64,000 bases of DNA from Chamaecrista fasciculata (GCA_003254925.1 QANZ01020434.1:55346-119345), one strand, 5' to 3'. Counted from the first letter of the stretch, positions 11,401 through 22,769 are shown. The notes: generated by a model not told the origin, from the letters alone. Program-made: numbers and translations.

Positions 11401-14400
11401 CATTAAGTTAATAATGTGTATTAACTTGCAAAATCATTAACTTAATAGTTTAATATTACTTTCTTAATCAAACTCCACTCATATATAATAAAAAGTTTAA
11501 AGAGTTATTTTAGTCCTAAATGTATACCTTAATGTTCAGTTTGGTCCTTTATATTTAAAAATGTTCAAATTGATTCTAAATGTTGGCAAAATATTTCACT
11601 TTAGTCATAAACTATTGAATATATATTAACATATTTCTCTTAATTCAAGTTCGAATGTGACGAGTTCTGTGCTACGTATTGTTTTCAAATAATATTTTTT
11701 CTATCCAGTTGGGACCGTCAGCAAACAAGGTCAAATTGGTCTCGAAAGTAGACCACTCATTTTATAGTCAAATAAACAAAATTGATCATATCTAGTTGTG
11801 CTACGTATTGATCAATTTAGTTTGTTTGACTATAAAACGAGTGGTCTATTGGCGAGACTGATTTGACCTTGTTTGCTTACAGTCCCAACTGGATAGAAAA
11901 ATACTATTTCAAAACAATACGTAGCACAAAACTCATCACATTTGAACTTGAAGTAAGAGAAATATATATGGTCATATATATTCAATAGTTTAAGACTAAA
12001 ATGAAATATTTTGCCAACATTTAGAATCAATTTGAACATTTCTAAATATAAAGGACCAAAATAAACATTAAGGCATACATTTAGGACTAAAATAACTCTT
12101 TGAACTTTTTATTATATATGAGTGGAGTTTGATTAAGAAAGTAATATTAAACTATTAAGTTAATGATTTTGCAAGTTAATACACATTATCAACTTAATGC
12201 TTGAGCAATATGAAATCTGGACAATTTTATAATAAGATCTAATATTAGAGTTGCAAGAATGAAGAATAGAAGAAGAATAAGCTTTTGGATGCAAAATGCA
12301 TGAGTTTAGTGAAAAAATAAAGCAAAACTCATCATTTTAATTATTTGAAGTTCTGTGCTTGCATTTTTGTGACGTGGCCAAAGCTGAAGCCATTAGATGC
12401 ATTTAATGGCTAGGATGGGACAAAATGGAGAGAAAGGGAGAGAGATTCCACGGGAGAGGATCCATTCCCATAATTATGACCTATATTTACTTTTCCTAAG
12501 ATGTATTTTTTTTCTTTTTGGACAAAATATTATATTGATTAAAGTATTCTCTTGCTACTACATCTTTATTTACTCATTTAGTTCTTATAATTTGATTACT
12601 TTAATTAATTTAATTCATATAAATAATTTTGAAATTTTGGTGCTTGTTATTAAACTTGTGTTATCAAGTTGTTATACTTTATAATATATATAGTCAATTT
12701 TATGTGATTTTTAATATTTTAAATACATGATTTATAATTTTATACTAACAAATAAAGATGTAATTTAAGTAGTATTGAAGTTAAATTATATGCATGCATG
12801 TATCATGTATGATATGTATGATGTGACTTAATTGAATAAATGAACTCAAATTATTAGTCATACTTATTTAAAGTGTACAGAAGATGAACATGACATGATT
12901 TTGGCCGCCCCTAATGAATTTAGCATATTAGAGGGCTAATAATGACAATGAATAAAGAAAAAAATATAATTGAAAAATTGATCAAACTATGGGGACAAAA
13001 AAGTAATTGAAAACATTATATTTTACATGAAAGATTATCTATTACGGAACTAAGTAATTGACAGAGTCAAGACATAAACATAGCTATATATATAATATGT
13101 GTGTGTGTGTGTGTTTGTAGCTAGCTCTTCAATTTGACATTTGGCCGAAAAAAAAGAAAAAAAAATGCTCTTCAATTTGACAAATTAAATTAGAATCTAA
13201 ATCTTGAAGCTAATTAAGTAAGATTCCCTATTTATCTGCAGAGAAAATTTATTATTTAGTCATTAAGTCAATTAATTAGTTTTTAAATAATTGAAATATT
13301 TGATTTGGTCTATGAATTATTTCAATTTCTAACTATTTGATCTTTAATGACAATTCAGTTCCTATGTTTGAACTGATTTTATATTTTTTAATTCTTGAAT
13401 ATGTACCAAATTAATATTTTTGTGTCCTTAAATTTGTTCTAAATTTTTATTTTTTTGTCCTTGAATTTAACGCAAGGACTAAATCATTGACAATTGTAAT
13501 GATTAAGGGATTGAGTATATTTGGATTATTCAAGGATTGATTAATTGACTCGGTGTAAATTCATGAACCAAATAGTATGTCTTTTCATTTTTAAAAATGG
13601 GATTTTTTGTTAAAATATAATTTTTCACCTTTTGACTGGCTAGAAAAATAATTAAATGGTAAAAAAAATTTCTACTTATTACACTATAAATTGACATATA
13701 CAACGTAAAATTATTCTATAGAAGAAATTCTCACTTATCTCTTTCCTCTTGTTTAATTAAAAGTAAAAGGCCAAGGTGCATTTTGGTTCCATAACTTTTG
13801 CTTAGGTCTCAATTTGATCCCATAACCTTTTTTTGTTGCATTTTTAGTTCCATAACTTTTCCCATATCTTTCGGTCAAGTTGCATAATTTGTCTCAATCT
13901 CTTTGAGTCAAGTGCAAAATTGGTCTCATATTTTTAGGTCAGGTGGGATTGATGGTAGAAATTTTTGCAAAGATATGGGACTAATTTTGTACCCTGGCCA
14001 AAATATATGGGACCAAATATGACATGAGACCAAATATGCAACATGAGCAAAAAATATAGGACCAAAAGTGCAATAGAAAAACTTATGAGACTAAATTGAG
14101 ACCTAGGCAAAAATTACGGGACCAAAAGTACACTTTAACTAAAGTAAAATTGTAATTAAGCATAACCCTTTCTGCTTAGAGTATAGTCAATTATATTCCA
14201 GTAGTTAACTTTTGCCAAACACACAATACACACACACATACACATCAATATTGTGTTCTTCCTGTGTGATCAAACCAAAACTCCAAATACCGATTCATTA
14301 GGAATAAAGATTCGAAAAATTAATCCATTATTATTAATTTTCGTTACTGAAAATACCTCACTACCCTAAAAAATATATATAAACTAAAAGTTCTTTCTTT

Positions 14401-14823
14401 CTTTTCTTCTGAAAATGACTTGAACCTATAAAATAATATTAATTGTATAGTCATATATACTCTATATATATATAGTACAACAAAAAGAAAATCTTAAAAT
14501 ATATCATGCGCGTGCATACATGATAGAGCATGATAGGGATAGCTAGGAGAAGACGAGTGCATACATATACATACATATGCTATATGAGAAACATAATTAA
14601 GAGTTAATTAATTAATTATTAAATAATGAAAGAAATTAATTACCTGTAACATTTTGTTGACATTGCTAGCCCCAAAAACCTTATGAACACTTGCAAATTT
14701 GTGAGGTTCATCAGCTGGAAAATAAGGAGCAAACACACAATCTTGAGCACATCTTCTTCTCAAAAGCTTGCATGCTGCACATGGTGACATTGCACCTTGC
14801 TTTGATCTCCCACCTTCCTTCAT
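8405..14823 (-). CDS. LBD4: LOB-domain (LBD/ASL class I) transcription factor, LBD4-like
   Basis: Two exons on the minus strand: 14823-14644 (60 codons, ATG to the Gln before GTAATT) and 8773-8405 (122 codons plus TAG), joined in phase 0, giving 182 aa. The LOB domain has the zinc-finger-like C15-x2-C18-x6-C25-x3-C29, the GAS block from about residue 31 (FAPYFPADEPHKFA) through RVRDPVYG, and a leucine-zipper-like L96-x6-L103-x3-L107. The intron falls between NKMLQ and ELP, its conserved place in this family. The C-terminal half is Ser-rich with two His tracts coded by ATC/ATG repeats and ends ESLWSC, as in Arabidopsis LBD4. Family members bind DNA in the nucleus; LBD3/LBD4 act in vascular and organ-boundary development. 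The intron, 8774-14643, is 5870 bp and full of repeats. The ATG at 8782 is intronic and not a start. Confidence 0.93.
8774..11100. other. LBD intron, part without recognised elements
   Basis: AT-rich sequence with short runs of A, T and TTAATTAA. I see no gene, no ORF of note and no clear repeat. An AT microsatellite lies just inside the next part at about 11001-11022. Confidence 0.6.
11101..11155. mobile_element. Minute retroposon insertion (AGGCC + A-run) with 19-bp target duplication
   Basis: The 19 bases AGAAAAACAAAGATAATTC occur at 11101-11119 and again at 11137-11155. Between them is only AGGCC followed by 12 A. A poly(A) insert flanked by a long direct repeat is what target-primed reverse transcription leaves. 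The source element is cut to its last few bases. Confidence 0.7.
11154..12447. mobile_element. 1.29-kb near-perfect inverted repeat (foldback element) in the LBD intron
   Basis: Left arm 11154-11788 and right arm 11809-12447 are reverse complements along about 635 bp with few mismatches; the loop is about 20 bp. For example, CATCCTAGCCATTAAATGCA near 11182 pairs with TGCATTTAATGGCTAGGATG near 12397. The inner third of each arm is shared with the hairpins at 15445, 19380, 38055 and 45243. No transposase is present and no target duplication could be found. If transcribed with the LBD pre-mRNA it would form a long double strand. Confidence 0.9.
12448..13123. other. LBD intron, no recognised element
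   Basis: AT-rich sequence between the inverted repeat and the next insertion, with a GT microsatellite at about 13100-13114. Nothing else is visible. Confidence 0.6.
13124..13182. mobile_element. Minute retroposon insertion (TTTGGCCG + A-run) with 16-bp target duplication
   Basis: GCTCTTCAATTTGACA is repeated at 13124-13139 and 13167-13182. The 27-base insert between them is TTTGGCCG followed by an A-rich run. It shares the GGCC-before-poly(A) signature with the inserts at 11120 and 16709. Confidence 0.75.
13241..13587. repeat. TIR element, family G
   Basis: An inverted repeat of about 345 bp. The left arm (TTTAGTCATTAAGTCAATTA) mirrors the right arm (TTGATTAATTGACTC...). Relatives lie at about 37130-38000, 41411-41751 and 63330-63680. 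No target duplication was identified. Confidence 0.6.
13769..14140. mobile_element. MULE-type MITE, family B, with exact 9-bp target duplication
   Basis: The ends GGCCAAGGTGCATTTTGGTT and ...ACCAAAAGTACACTTTAACT are inverted repeats. The flanks are AAAGTAAAA at 13760-13768 and 14141-14149. The arms consist of short units in which TTTGGTCCC alternates with stretches resembling ATAACTTTTGC. It is non-coding and sits in the LBD intron. Confidence 0.85.
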
Positions 14824-15444
14824 TCTTCTTCTTATTCCAATTAATTACTTCTTTAAGTAATAATCAAGCGTGTATATATATACATATACAGATTTAATTA
14901 CTTGTAATATTATGAGAGAATTAAGAATGGATGTATATGAAGAAGGAAGGAAGGAATTGAAAGAGGAAAAAGGAAGAAGAGTATATAGAGATATATAATA
15001 TGAATATAGGATATAGATGGATGTGAGAGTAGGTGTGGTTGGATTTTATATACAGAAAAATTAATGTGTTTTGTAGCAAATCTTGAAAGGGTCCCACAAA
15101 AGAAGGGCCATAGATTTTGCTGGAAAGAAAAAACATCCTTCTTGATAAGATCTTTAGCCCCACCGTACCCCTACCTTCATAATATTTATTTTTGCCTGCC
15201 CTTTCTTTTTCTTTTTTTATTTTTAAAGATATCCGTACTTTTTATCTTAATTATTTTTTTTAGTTGTCCACTTAAAGTCTATTTGGCTTGTGTGGAAGAG
15301 TTACCCAACAAGAAATAAATATAACAAGAATAACTATGTATTCACAAGGTCTCAAATTAAACGAGACTTTACTTGAATGATACCATGCTACTTATTTATT
15401 ACTTGGAAGAATCCATGGTTGATTTTCACCTAATTATGTAAAGC
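14824..15444. promoter_or_regulatory. Upstream region of the LBD gene
   Basis: This 620-bp stretch before the LBD start codon has no repeat I can name. TATA-rich tracts at about 14872-14890 and 14980-15002 could serve as the core promoter. The transcription start cannot be fixed from sequence. Confidence 0.4.
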
Positions 15445-16511
15445 TAAAGTAAAATTTAGGTTTATTATCTTTGGGTAGATTGCAATTCAGTCATTTAATT
15501 TTTTTTGTTGCAATTTTAATTTTTTGAGTTTTCAAAAGTTTCAATCTTTGGTTCTAATTAATGACCGAAAGTAATCGTATCTTTTTCATTTCAAGTTTAA
15601 TTGTGACGACGAGTCCCGATATACATGTTTCTTTTAACAAGTCATTTTTTTGTCTAGTTGGGACTGTCGACAAACAAAGTCAAATTAGACTCTGAAGTGG
15701 ACCATTCGTTTCATAATCAATTGAGTAAAATTAGTCTTATCTCTCTCGTTTTAAGTTCGATTGCGATGAGTTTGGAGTTACAAGTTACTTTTGACAAATC
15801 ATTTTTTTTGCCCAGTTGTAACCACCAACAAACAAGGTCATATCGAGTCTGAAAATGATTTTCCACAAATTTTCACTTTTTGGTTCCAAAACCACTTTCA
15901 TGCTTGATTTGACTCCACTTATTGATGGTTTTAACCGGATAGAAAAATGACTTTTCAAGAGTAACTTATAGCTCTAAACTCATCGTAATCAGACTTTTGG
16001 AAAGAGAGATATATGACCAATTTTATCCGTTCAACTATGAAACGAGCAACACACTTTTGAAGCTCAATTTAACCTTGTTTGCTAACGGCTTCAACTAAAA
16101 AAATAAAAGACTCATCAAAAGCAACATATAACTCGGAACTCATTGCTTTCACTTTTTTTAGGTAAACTATTGGTTTCCCTCGTCTATTTGTGTAATGGTT
16201 TAAACGAAGATTACATATGAGCCAGTGAGTGAATAGTATATAGTTTAAAGCCCTCCCAACAATGTCGATTATAGGGATTGAATTTGGGTCCTTTCACCTA
16301 GCTAAGGTGTAGCTCACTAACCACTACACCAAATTATTTTTGGTATTGCTTTTGCGTTTGAAACTAGAGAGATATAACCAAATTTAGTCTTTGGGACCAA
16401 TGAGTGATGAAACTTTTGGAAAATATGAAGGACCAAAATTGTAACAAAAAAATAAAAATGATTGAATTGCAACTTACTCGAAAGATAGAGGATCAAAATT
16501 GCAATTTGACT
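15445..16511. mobile_element. Hairpin element, family D, interrupted by a SINE
   Basis: The outer arms GATTGCAATTCAGTCATTTA (about 15479) and AATGATTGAATTGCAACTTA (about 16458) are inverted. Inner arms carry the family core, for example TCTCTCGTTTTAAGTTCGAT against GGAAAGAGAGATATATGACC, plus AACAAACAAGGTCA. The core recurs in the LBD intron foldback and at 19380, 38055 and 45243. The SINE at 16150-16344 splits the right half. Outer limits are approximate. Confidence 0.7.
16150..16344 (-). mobile_element. SINE-like element, family S1, longest copy
   Basis: On the minus strand it starts with a tRNA-like head: GGTGTAGTGGTTAGTGAG (box A-like), then CCAAATTCAATCC (box B-like). A unique body follows (CGACATTGTTGGGAGGG) and the tail is A-rich near 16155. 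The flanking repeat ATTGCTTT at 16142-16149 and 16345-16352 supports target-primed insertion. Two 5'-truncated relatives lie at 19663 and 31801. No match to a named SINE family can be claimed from memory. Confidence 0.7.
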
Positions 16512-16692
16512 ATTTTTTTATTTGTCCCGCAATTGTAATTAATTTTAATATTAATTAAGAAATTTCATATTGCATTCTTCCTTATTAATGTCTAGTGAAA
16601 ACCTGCCAGGTTTCGGTCAAAAATAGTGGGAAATTAAATATTTGCTAGTCCCACACACAACTTAGATCCATATATGGTTTTTTGGGAGAAGC

Positions 16693-16738
16693 AATACAAG
16701 GGTTAATTCTGGCCAAAAAAAAAATACAAGGGTTAGTT
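16693..16738. mobile_element. Minute retroposon insertion (CTGGCC + A-run) with 16-bp target duplication
   Basis: AATACAAGGGTTAATT (16693-16708) is repeated at 16723-16738 with one difference. The insert is CTGGCC followed by A residues, 14 bases in all. Confidence 0.7.
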
Positions 16739-17439
16739 AAATGTGGTATAGTTAATTAATAAAGTTAGTGTTTATATCTATAGTTTCAGAAAAAAAAAAT
16801 TGCAGAGAGAAATTTTAAATTGAAGTAATTAATCGCAGTAAGAAACTAAGTACAATCTCAGGTTTTTTTTCTTTGGCCTCTAATTTTTCTCAGTTATTAG
16901 TTATAATGTATTGTATATTTTTTTGCTCCTTTTATCTTATAGAGTTTAAATTTCTTATCACATTTTATTAAAAAAGTATCCACTATTTTATCCCTCGTAC
17001 TCCATAATTATAAAAGAATTTTAAAACGCATTTTGTAGTTTGTGAATTAAGGTGTTAAGATCTTAAAATAAAATATATTTTTAAAATAATATATCATTTT
17101 TATAACTAAAATATTTAAAATAACACAAACATTACTTGTTATTATTGCTTAATCTTTGTTAGGCTCAAGCTAAAGCCTAAACGTTGATAATATTGAAATA
17201 ATTGGTAATTTTAGCTATAGAGATACATAGTACTTAACTGTACTGCCTTCCCTTCACAATCAAGTACAGTTAATCCAAAAGTGACATTTATTCTTCGCAC
17301 TTTCTTTGTTCCTCAGGATCTTTATAAGAACATGTTAAATATATATATATATATATATGGTTACTGTGTACTGTGTAGTAAGATGATAGATACTTAAAAT
17401 TCTGACAGAATTACACAAGAGAAAAAGTTTTTTTTATAT
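16739..17439. other. AT-rich intergenic DNA
   Basis: No gene, inverted repeat or dispersed repeat recognised. Contains an AT microsatellite at about 17340-17358. Confidence 0.55.
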
Positions 17440-17835
17440 ATATAGCTAATTTATATTAAAACTCTTTAATTTATTTTGGTCCTTCACATAAAATACTCTT
17501 AAATTTTAATTTGATAGAGAAGTCTTTTGGCTTTTGGCTTTTTAGTTTCGCTCAGATAAAATCTCCAAATTTCAAAACTTAATAGACAGACTCTTTTAAG
17601 TTTTTAGTTTTATTCATTTAGGACCTCCTAGCTCTTAAAAATGTAAAGCTATTTAAAGGTCCTATGTGAGTACAAAGTAAAAAATCTATAGAATATATCT
17701 GTCAAGTTTTAAAATTTATTAGATGTCTTAAATGAATAGGATTGAAAATTTAAGAGGTTTGTTTGTCATGTTTAAAAATTTAAAGCTATTGTTTGTCTCC
17801 AACTTAAAACTCAGGGAGTCTTAATACAATTTGGT
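17440..17835. repeat. Degenerate inverted repeat, TIR-element remnant
   Basis: The left side has TTTTGGTCCTTCACATAAAA and ATTCATTTAGGACCTCC; the right has AAAGGTCCTATGTGAGT and CTTAAATGAATAGGATTG. They mirror each other loosely. This fits an old non-autonomous DNA element; ends are unclear. Confidence 0.4.
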
Positions 17836-17858
17836 ATATATACACTTTTAACGAAATA

Positions 17859-17881
17859 CAGTGTTTCAATTTGAAACACTG
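17859..17881. repeat. Short palindrome
   Basis: CAGTGTTTCAA and TTGAAACACTG, 11 bp each, flank a single T. The match extends outward for about 8 more bases with one mismatch. Function unknown. Confidence 0.7.
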
Positions 17882-17954
17882 CATTTTGTGTGTGATGTTT
17901 CACTTACACTGTTGGACACTCCCGGTGTAGGGTCTATTCCCTTGTTCTTTGTAA

Positions 17955-18600
17955 AAAATAAAAAGTCAAATAGTCATTTTAGCCCTCAAATTATGACTTT
18001 AGTTTTGTTTTGGCCCTCAAATTATTTCTGGTTATGTTTTAGTCATCAAAATATGAGGTCAATTTCATTTTGGTCTTAAAACTTATTTTGTCCCATTTTG
18101 GTCATTGAACTTTTGCATTTGTACTATTTTGGTCTCAAAAATATTATTTCATCTGGTTTCTGTCATTATTTATAACCTGAACAATTGAGATAGACAATTT
18201 CTCCCTTCTATGTGTCATAATAAGTGATTTAGTCAAGAAAGAAGGAAAAATTTTCACAATTTTAAAGAAAAATCAATCACAAATTTATCTCTATTTTGTG
18301 ATTAAGACTAAAGATTTTCTTTATCACTTTATCAACTCACTTATTATGTATAGGTAAGAAGTAGTCCATCTTAACTATATAGATTAGAAATAATTATAGA
18401 AGTCAAACAAAATTACATTTTTTTGGACCAAAACGGAACAAATGTAAAAGTTTGAGGATTAAGACAACAAAAAATAATTCTAAGATAAAATGAAACTAAC
18501 TTCATAGTTTGAAAATCAAAATAAAAACAAAAACCAAGAAAGTCTTAGAAAACAAATAAAATTAATCCCATAATTTAAGGACCAAAATGAAGTTGACCTT
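17955..18600. repeat. Hairpin TIR element, family I
   Basis: The left arm repeats motifs such as CATTTTGGTCTTAAAACTT and TTTTGGCCCTCAAATTAT. The right arm carries their inverses (ATAATTTAAGGACCAAAATG). A relative forms the inner part of the element at 53912-55378. No target duplication found. Confidence 0.6.
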
Positions 18601-18939
18601 AAAACAATATGAATCTCCTTCGAATTTCATCAACTACATTACATCAAAATTATTGTTATTAATCGCGTTAATTAGGGTACACTATATGAAAAGTTAAAAT
18701 ATATATACGTTAATAGCTAGTCGTTAGTTATCTATGGCTCGTCCACTTAAAAAATAAAAAGGTGGCTTACTTAAGTGGTTGTTCTTTTAATTTTAAAGGT
18801 CAATGTCAACTTTAATTGCAGTATTTTATGTCAAAACATGCTTGTATTGTATAGGACAACAATTAAGTAGTTTCATCTAGGTGTCTGGCTAGACTCTTTG
18901 TGTGTAGATTCTAGGTGAATATTTATTTTGAGCCAAAAT
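18601..18939. other. Intergenic stretch without recognised content
   Basis: AT-rich sequence between two hairpin elements. No ORF or repeat stands out. Confidence 0.5.
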
Positions 18940-18996
18940 ATAATTTTGGTCTTTTATCTTTATGGTTGGTTACGATCCAGCCCTTTATTTTTTTTT

Positions 18997-19358
18997 GAAA
19001 AAGTACTAATTTTGTCTTTAAATTTTACATAAACTGTCAATTTTGTCCCTAATATTTTATTGTGGTCAATTTTGTCCCCAATGTTGGTCAATTTTATCCT
19101 TTGCTTTTATTTTAGTCAAATATTAACGACAGAATGTTCATAGCTAATGACATGTAATGTAAAATTGATAGAAAAAGAAACTCAAATCCTAACTCAGATT
19201 GAAAAACTGGATGCAGTCTGTTAATTTATTGAAAGAAGTTAGTCAAAGGATAAAAATGACCAAAACATAAAAGATTGGGGACGAAATTGACCGTAAAAAA
19301 AGATTGCGGACGAAATTGACAGTTGATGTAATGGTTAGGGACAAAATTAATGCTTTTT
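18997..19358. mobile_element. TIR element, family E, nested in a family D element
   Basis: The ends GAAAAAGTACTAATTTTGTC and GACAAAATTAATGCTTTTTC are inverted repeats, and inner units read TCAATTTTGTCCC. Relatives lie at 27068-27425 and, as a left arm only, at about 24171-24260. The flanks are T-rich, so a target duplication cannot be placed with certainty. Confidence 0.7.
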
Positions 19359-19379
19359 CCTTTTTTATTTTTACAATTT

Positions 19380-19960
19380 TAGTCTTCCAAAAGTTTTTCA
19401 AAAGTTTCTTTCCTTAGTCCAACGACTTAATTTGGTCATATCTTTGCAGTTCAAGTTTGAAAGCGATGAGTCTCGAGCTATATGATGTTTTAATTTCGGA
19501 TGAAGAAGTTGGTCATATCTCTTTCATTTTAAGTTCAAATGTGATGAGCTTGGAACTATGAGTTACTCTTGATAAGTCCTTTTTGTACCCAATTGAGACT
19601 TTTAGCAGATGATGTCAAATCGAGTCTGAAAGTGATTCTAAAACCAAAAAGTGAAAAATGATTTGACCAATTAGTTTGATCCCTAGAGTCGACATTGTTG
19701 GGAGGGCTCTGGCCATTTCGTCTCTGAGGCTCGAATGAGATTTGTCTTCGCTTAGACCGTTACACGAATAGGCGGGGGATACCTATAACTTAACAAAAGA
19801 AAACCAAAAAATGAAAAATGATGGAAAATCACATTTTCAAATTTGATTTAATTAACTTCATTTGCTGATGGTCTCAACTGGACATAAAAAGACTCATCAA
19901 GAGTAATCAGACTTGAAACGAGAAAGATATGACCAATTTGGTTCTTAGTGGCAATTTGAT
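19380..19960. mobile_element. Hairpin element, family D, interrupted by a SINE copy
   Basis: The left half contains GGTCATATCTCTTTCATTTT and AAGTTCAAATGTGATGAGCT; the right half has AACGAGAAAGATATGACCAA. This is the same core as at 15445 and 38055. The SINE at 19663-19799 separates a 23-bp sequence duplicated on insertion. Confidence 0.65.
19663..19799 (+). mobile_element. SINE-like element, family S1, 5'-truncated copy
   Basis: The body GATCCCTAGAGTCGACATTG, then TTGGGAGGGCTC and CCGTTACACGAATAGGCGGG, matches the copies at 16150 and 31801. The 23-base flank beginning AAAACCAAAAAGTGAAAAAT (19640-19662) recurs with one mismatch at 19800-19822. It inserted in plus orientation with a short A-rich end. 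Confidence 0.75.
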
Positions 19961-20395
19961 TCTTAAATTTAAACTAATTTTGTACTTTTTGATTGAATTT
20001 TTAAACGGGTTTTTGTTTTTAAAAACACTTGTTTGGTAACCTATTTTTTTGTATTTAGTTTTAAAAATAAAAAGTGAATTTTGTTTTAAAAACATAAAAT
20101 CAGATACCAACTCAAATTGGTCTATGAAAAGTGAAAACAGAGGAAAGAAGAGGCGGTGACATTAACGCAATTTTCTAATTATTAAAATAGAACATTAATT
20201 AGACTCTTCTAGATCTTCCTTCACTTTTATCACTTTCAAACAAGTTTTGTTGTATTTATATTTTTAAAATTAGTTTCTCAAACAAGTTTCTCTTTTAATT
20301 TCTTGTTTTTGAAAAACTATTTTTTAAAAGCAAGTTTAAAAATAATTTTAAAAAATTGTTTCTAAAAAACAGAATCAAACAGCAGGCCCTATACG
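19961..20395. repeat. Degenerate MITE-like inverted repeat (possibly hAT-type)
   Basis: One side has TTGTTTTTAAAAACACTTGT with TTTGGTAACC; the other has TTTCTAAAAAACAGAATCAA and GCAGGCCC. This is reminiscent of hAT MITEs with GGGCCTG...TTTG ends. The limits and any 8-bp duplication could not be defined. Confidence 0.35.
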
Positions 20396-20754
20396 TTTCC
20401 TGAGATAACACTCTTCATTAGAACATTTTGAAATTGTTAGGATCGAACACTTACCACTAGGCCAAAAGCAATAGCTATAAGTAAGGGCGCAACTCTATTT
20501 CCTTAACCCACAGTTAGAGCAGACGCTTAAGCGTCATGATTTGACTATGACTTAACTCCACACATAGACTTCCGTTATGGGACAATTGATGTCACACCTT
20601 AACCAACAGAAATAGTGAAGAATAATTTGATCAAACTTGAATATAGTTCCACTAGTTAAAGGTTAGAAAGTGTGATCTTGAATCTCCAATGAAAGCAACA
20701 ATAAGCAATATCTTGAAAGAGATAGCAGAAAACAAAACAAATCCGAAGGTAATA
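20396..20754. other. Intergenic stretch with a tRNA-like scrap
   Basis: Around 20440-20480 the minus strand reads TTTTGGCCTAGTGGTAAGTG then TTCGATCC, which looks like the box A/box B head of a tRNA-derived repeat with its middle deleted. No folding tRNA gene is present. Confidence 0.35.
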
Positions 20755-20930
20755 ATTAATTAATTAAGATTAGTTGAGTGGTAAGCACTCATCTAATTTC
20801 TTTGTTAAAGGTTCAATTTTGGGTTTTGGATTTGAGAAGCTTTATGATTTTGGGTTATTTGTACCACCTATTATAGATCTCATAAGTTAATAAAAGAATT
20901 AATCAGTCTACTCAACTATAAATATTCATT
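20755..20930 (+). mobile_element. Candidate tRNA-derived SINE
   Basis: TTAGTTGAGTGGTAAGCACT (box A-like) is followed about 22 bases later by AAAGGTTCAATTTTGGG (box B-like). This is the spacing of a Pol III promoter in a SINE head. The body runs to about 20930. No clear tail or target duplication was found, so this is tentative. Confidence 0.4.
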
Positions 20931-21080
20931 TATTTATTTTTGCCAGAAGATGGTAAATATTCAGATTACCATAAAAATAAGAAAAAAAATACTGTTGGGG
21001 AAAAAGGAGAGAAAAAGAAAAGTACATACACCCAATCAAGACTAATTATATATGTGTTAATTACTTGCACATGTACTACC

Positions 21081-21111
<31 letters not shown>

Positions 21112-22769
21112 GTACAATGTACTACCATATATTTAGTGGTTGACAAGTAGGGTTTTGATGATACGTAATTACCCACAATGACAAAGACAGATTAGAATTT
21201 TGAAACCAAGTTTTCTATAGTAGAAAACATATCCTTGATGGGCTTCTTATAATTGATCGATCAAAACTATAAATATATACATATGACCGTGAGGTGGATG
21301 GGGACTTAAATTATAATTCAAAAATTTGTATAAATTCTTCTGTTCTTTCTTTACCCCTTCCAGAAAACTAAGGAATTAAAATTAGTGAAACAATTAATGT
21401 TCAGCAAGGTAATCTTCTTTTAAGCACTTCTTCTGTCCTCCTTTCTAGGCAGCTAAGCTAATATACGTTGTTGATTCTAACAACCACATGTTATTATTTT
21501 ATGTTCCTCACACATTCTTCAGTTTATCTTCGATTTATCATTAATTAAAAAAAAATTAAATCACTCAAACATTATTGTCTAATTTGTATTTACTGGTTTG
21601 AAATAATAAGTCAATAATTTTTAATCATTTGTTGAATAATCATTTCAAATCGACATGAGTAGTTTTATTAAAACATTTGTTTAAAATTATTCAAATAACG
21701 AATACTCTTAGTCCATATATAAGTGATAAGGTGGTAAGCCCAAATGTATGCTTTCATTTTTTGATAGACATCTTGAGATCTTTAGAATCCTCATTCTTGA
21801 TATCTCGGAAGTGTATCTTGCTTCCTTTGACTAACTCTCCTTAGAGTTTTTCTTTATATAAATTCATCTTAAAACACTAAAAAAATTACATACACTTTTT
21901 TCACTTTTCTCTTACAATATTTATTCTCTCGAGTCTTTTCCAACATAACACAAGCATGAGAGTACGTAGTTTCGCAGATCACCCTTATGAACTCTGTCTT
22001 GCTGGTCTTATATCACCTCAACATTCCATCCAAGTTGTTTAGCTCTCTTTCACAACAATATAAAGCTAAGATCCGTGACCTATTTTAATTTGTTAATATA
22101 TATAATTATATATAAAGGATTCTCATATATATATATATATATACACTAAATTTCCAATTATTGGAAATAATTGACAAAGAGAGAATCAAAATTTAGCAAA
22201 TGTAAGACATGCACTAGGCTCCGACAACAGTAAAAATATTGCCATAAGATATGTTTTAATTTGCTTGTTGATATCATGTGAAGTGACTTTGGGAGGCAAG
22301 TAACATCACTGAGAGTAAGTGCCTGCTTAATTTGACACTAATTATGTAATTTATATCTTTTGTTCAATTCCAACGCCATCATCCACTACCTATATACTAC
22401 ATATACCATATATATATATATATATTACTATTATTAAAGAGCCTCTCAAAGCAACCTCAATTTTATATTACTCCATAAATTAATGGTACGCACATGCACA
22501 TAATCTTGAGAGAATTTTCTTGAGGTTGAACAAATCTTAAGCAAACTTCTCATCAATAGGTGCATTCCCACCAAGCGTTAAACTAGTTAATTTATTGACT
22601 TTATCAGCCAAAGCTTATGGCTATAGCTAGCATCTTCCCATTTTAATATTAATTTCCAATCAAATCATCTATTCCCTTGTAACGTTCAATTGGATACATA
22701 TATAGTGTATGAAAGTGATTTAAGACATTTTTTTTTCTTTTGGGTTTTTCATGTTTCTAAATAAGATAT
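20931..22769. other. AT-rich intergenic DNA
   Basis: No gene or recognisable element. It includes an AT microsatellite at about 21079-21108 and further AT tracts near 22120-22141 and 22407-22426. Confidence 0.55.

Noticed and set aside
14608..14643. Reading of LBD exon 1 past 14644
   Set aside because: The donor GTAATT at 14643 and family intron position end the exon at MLQ.
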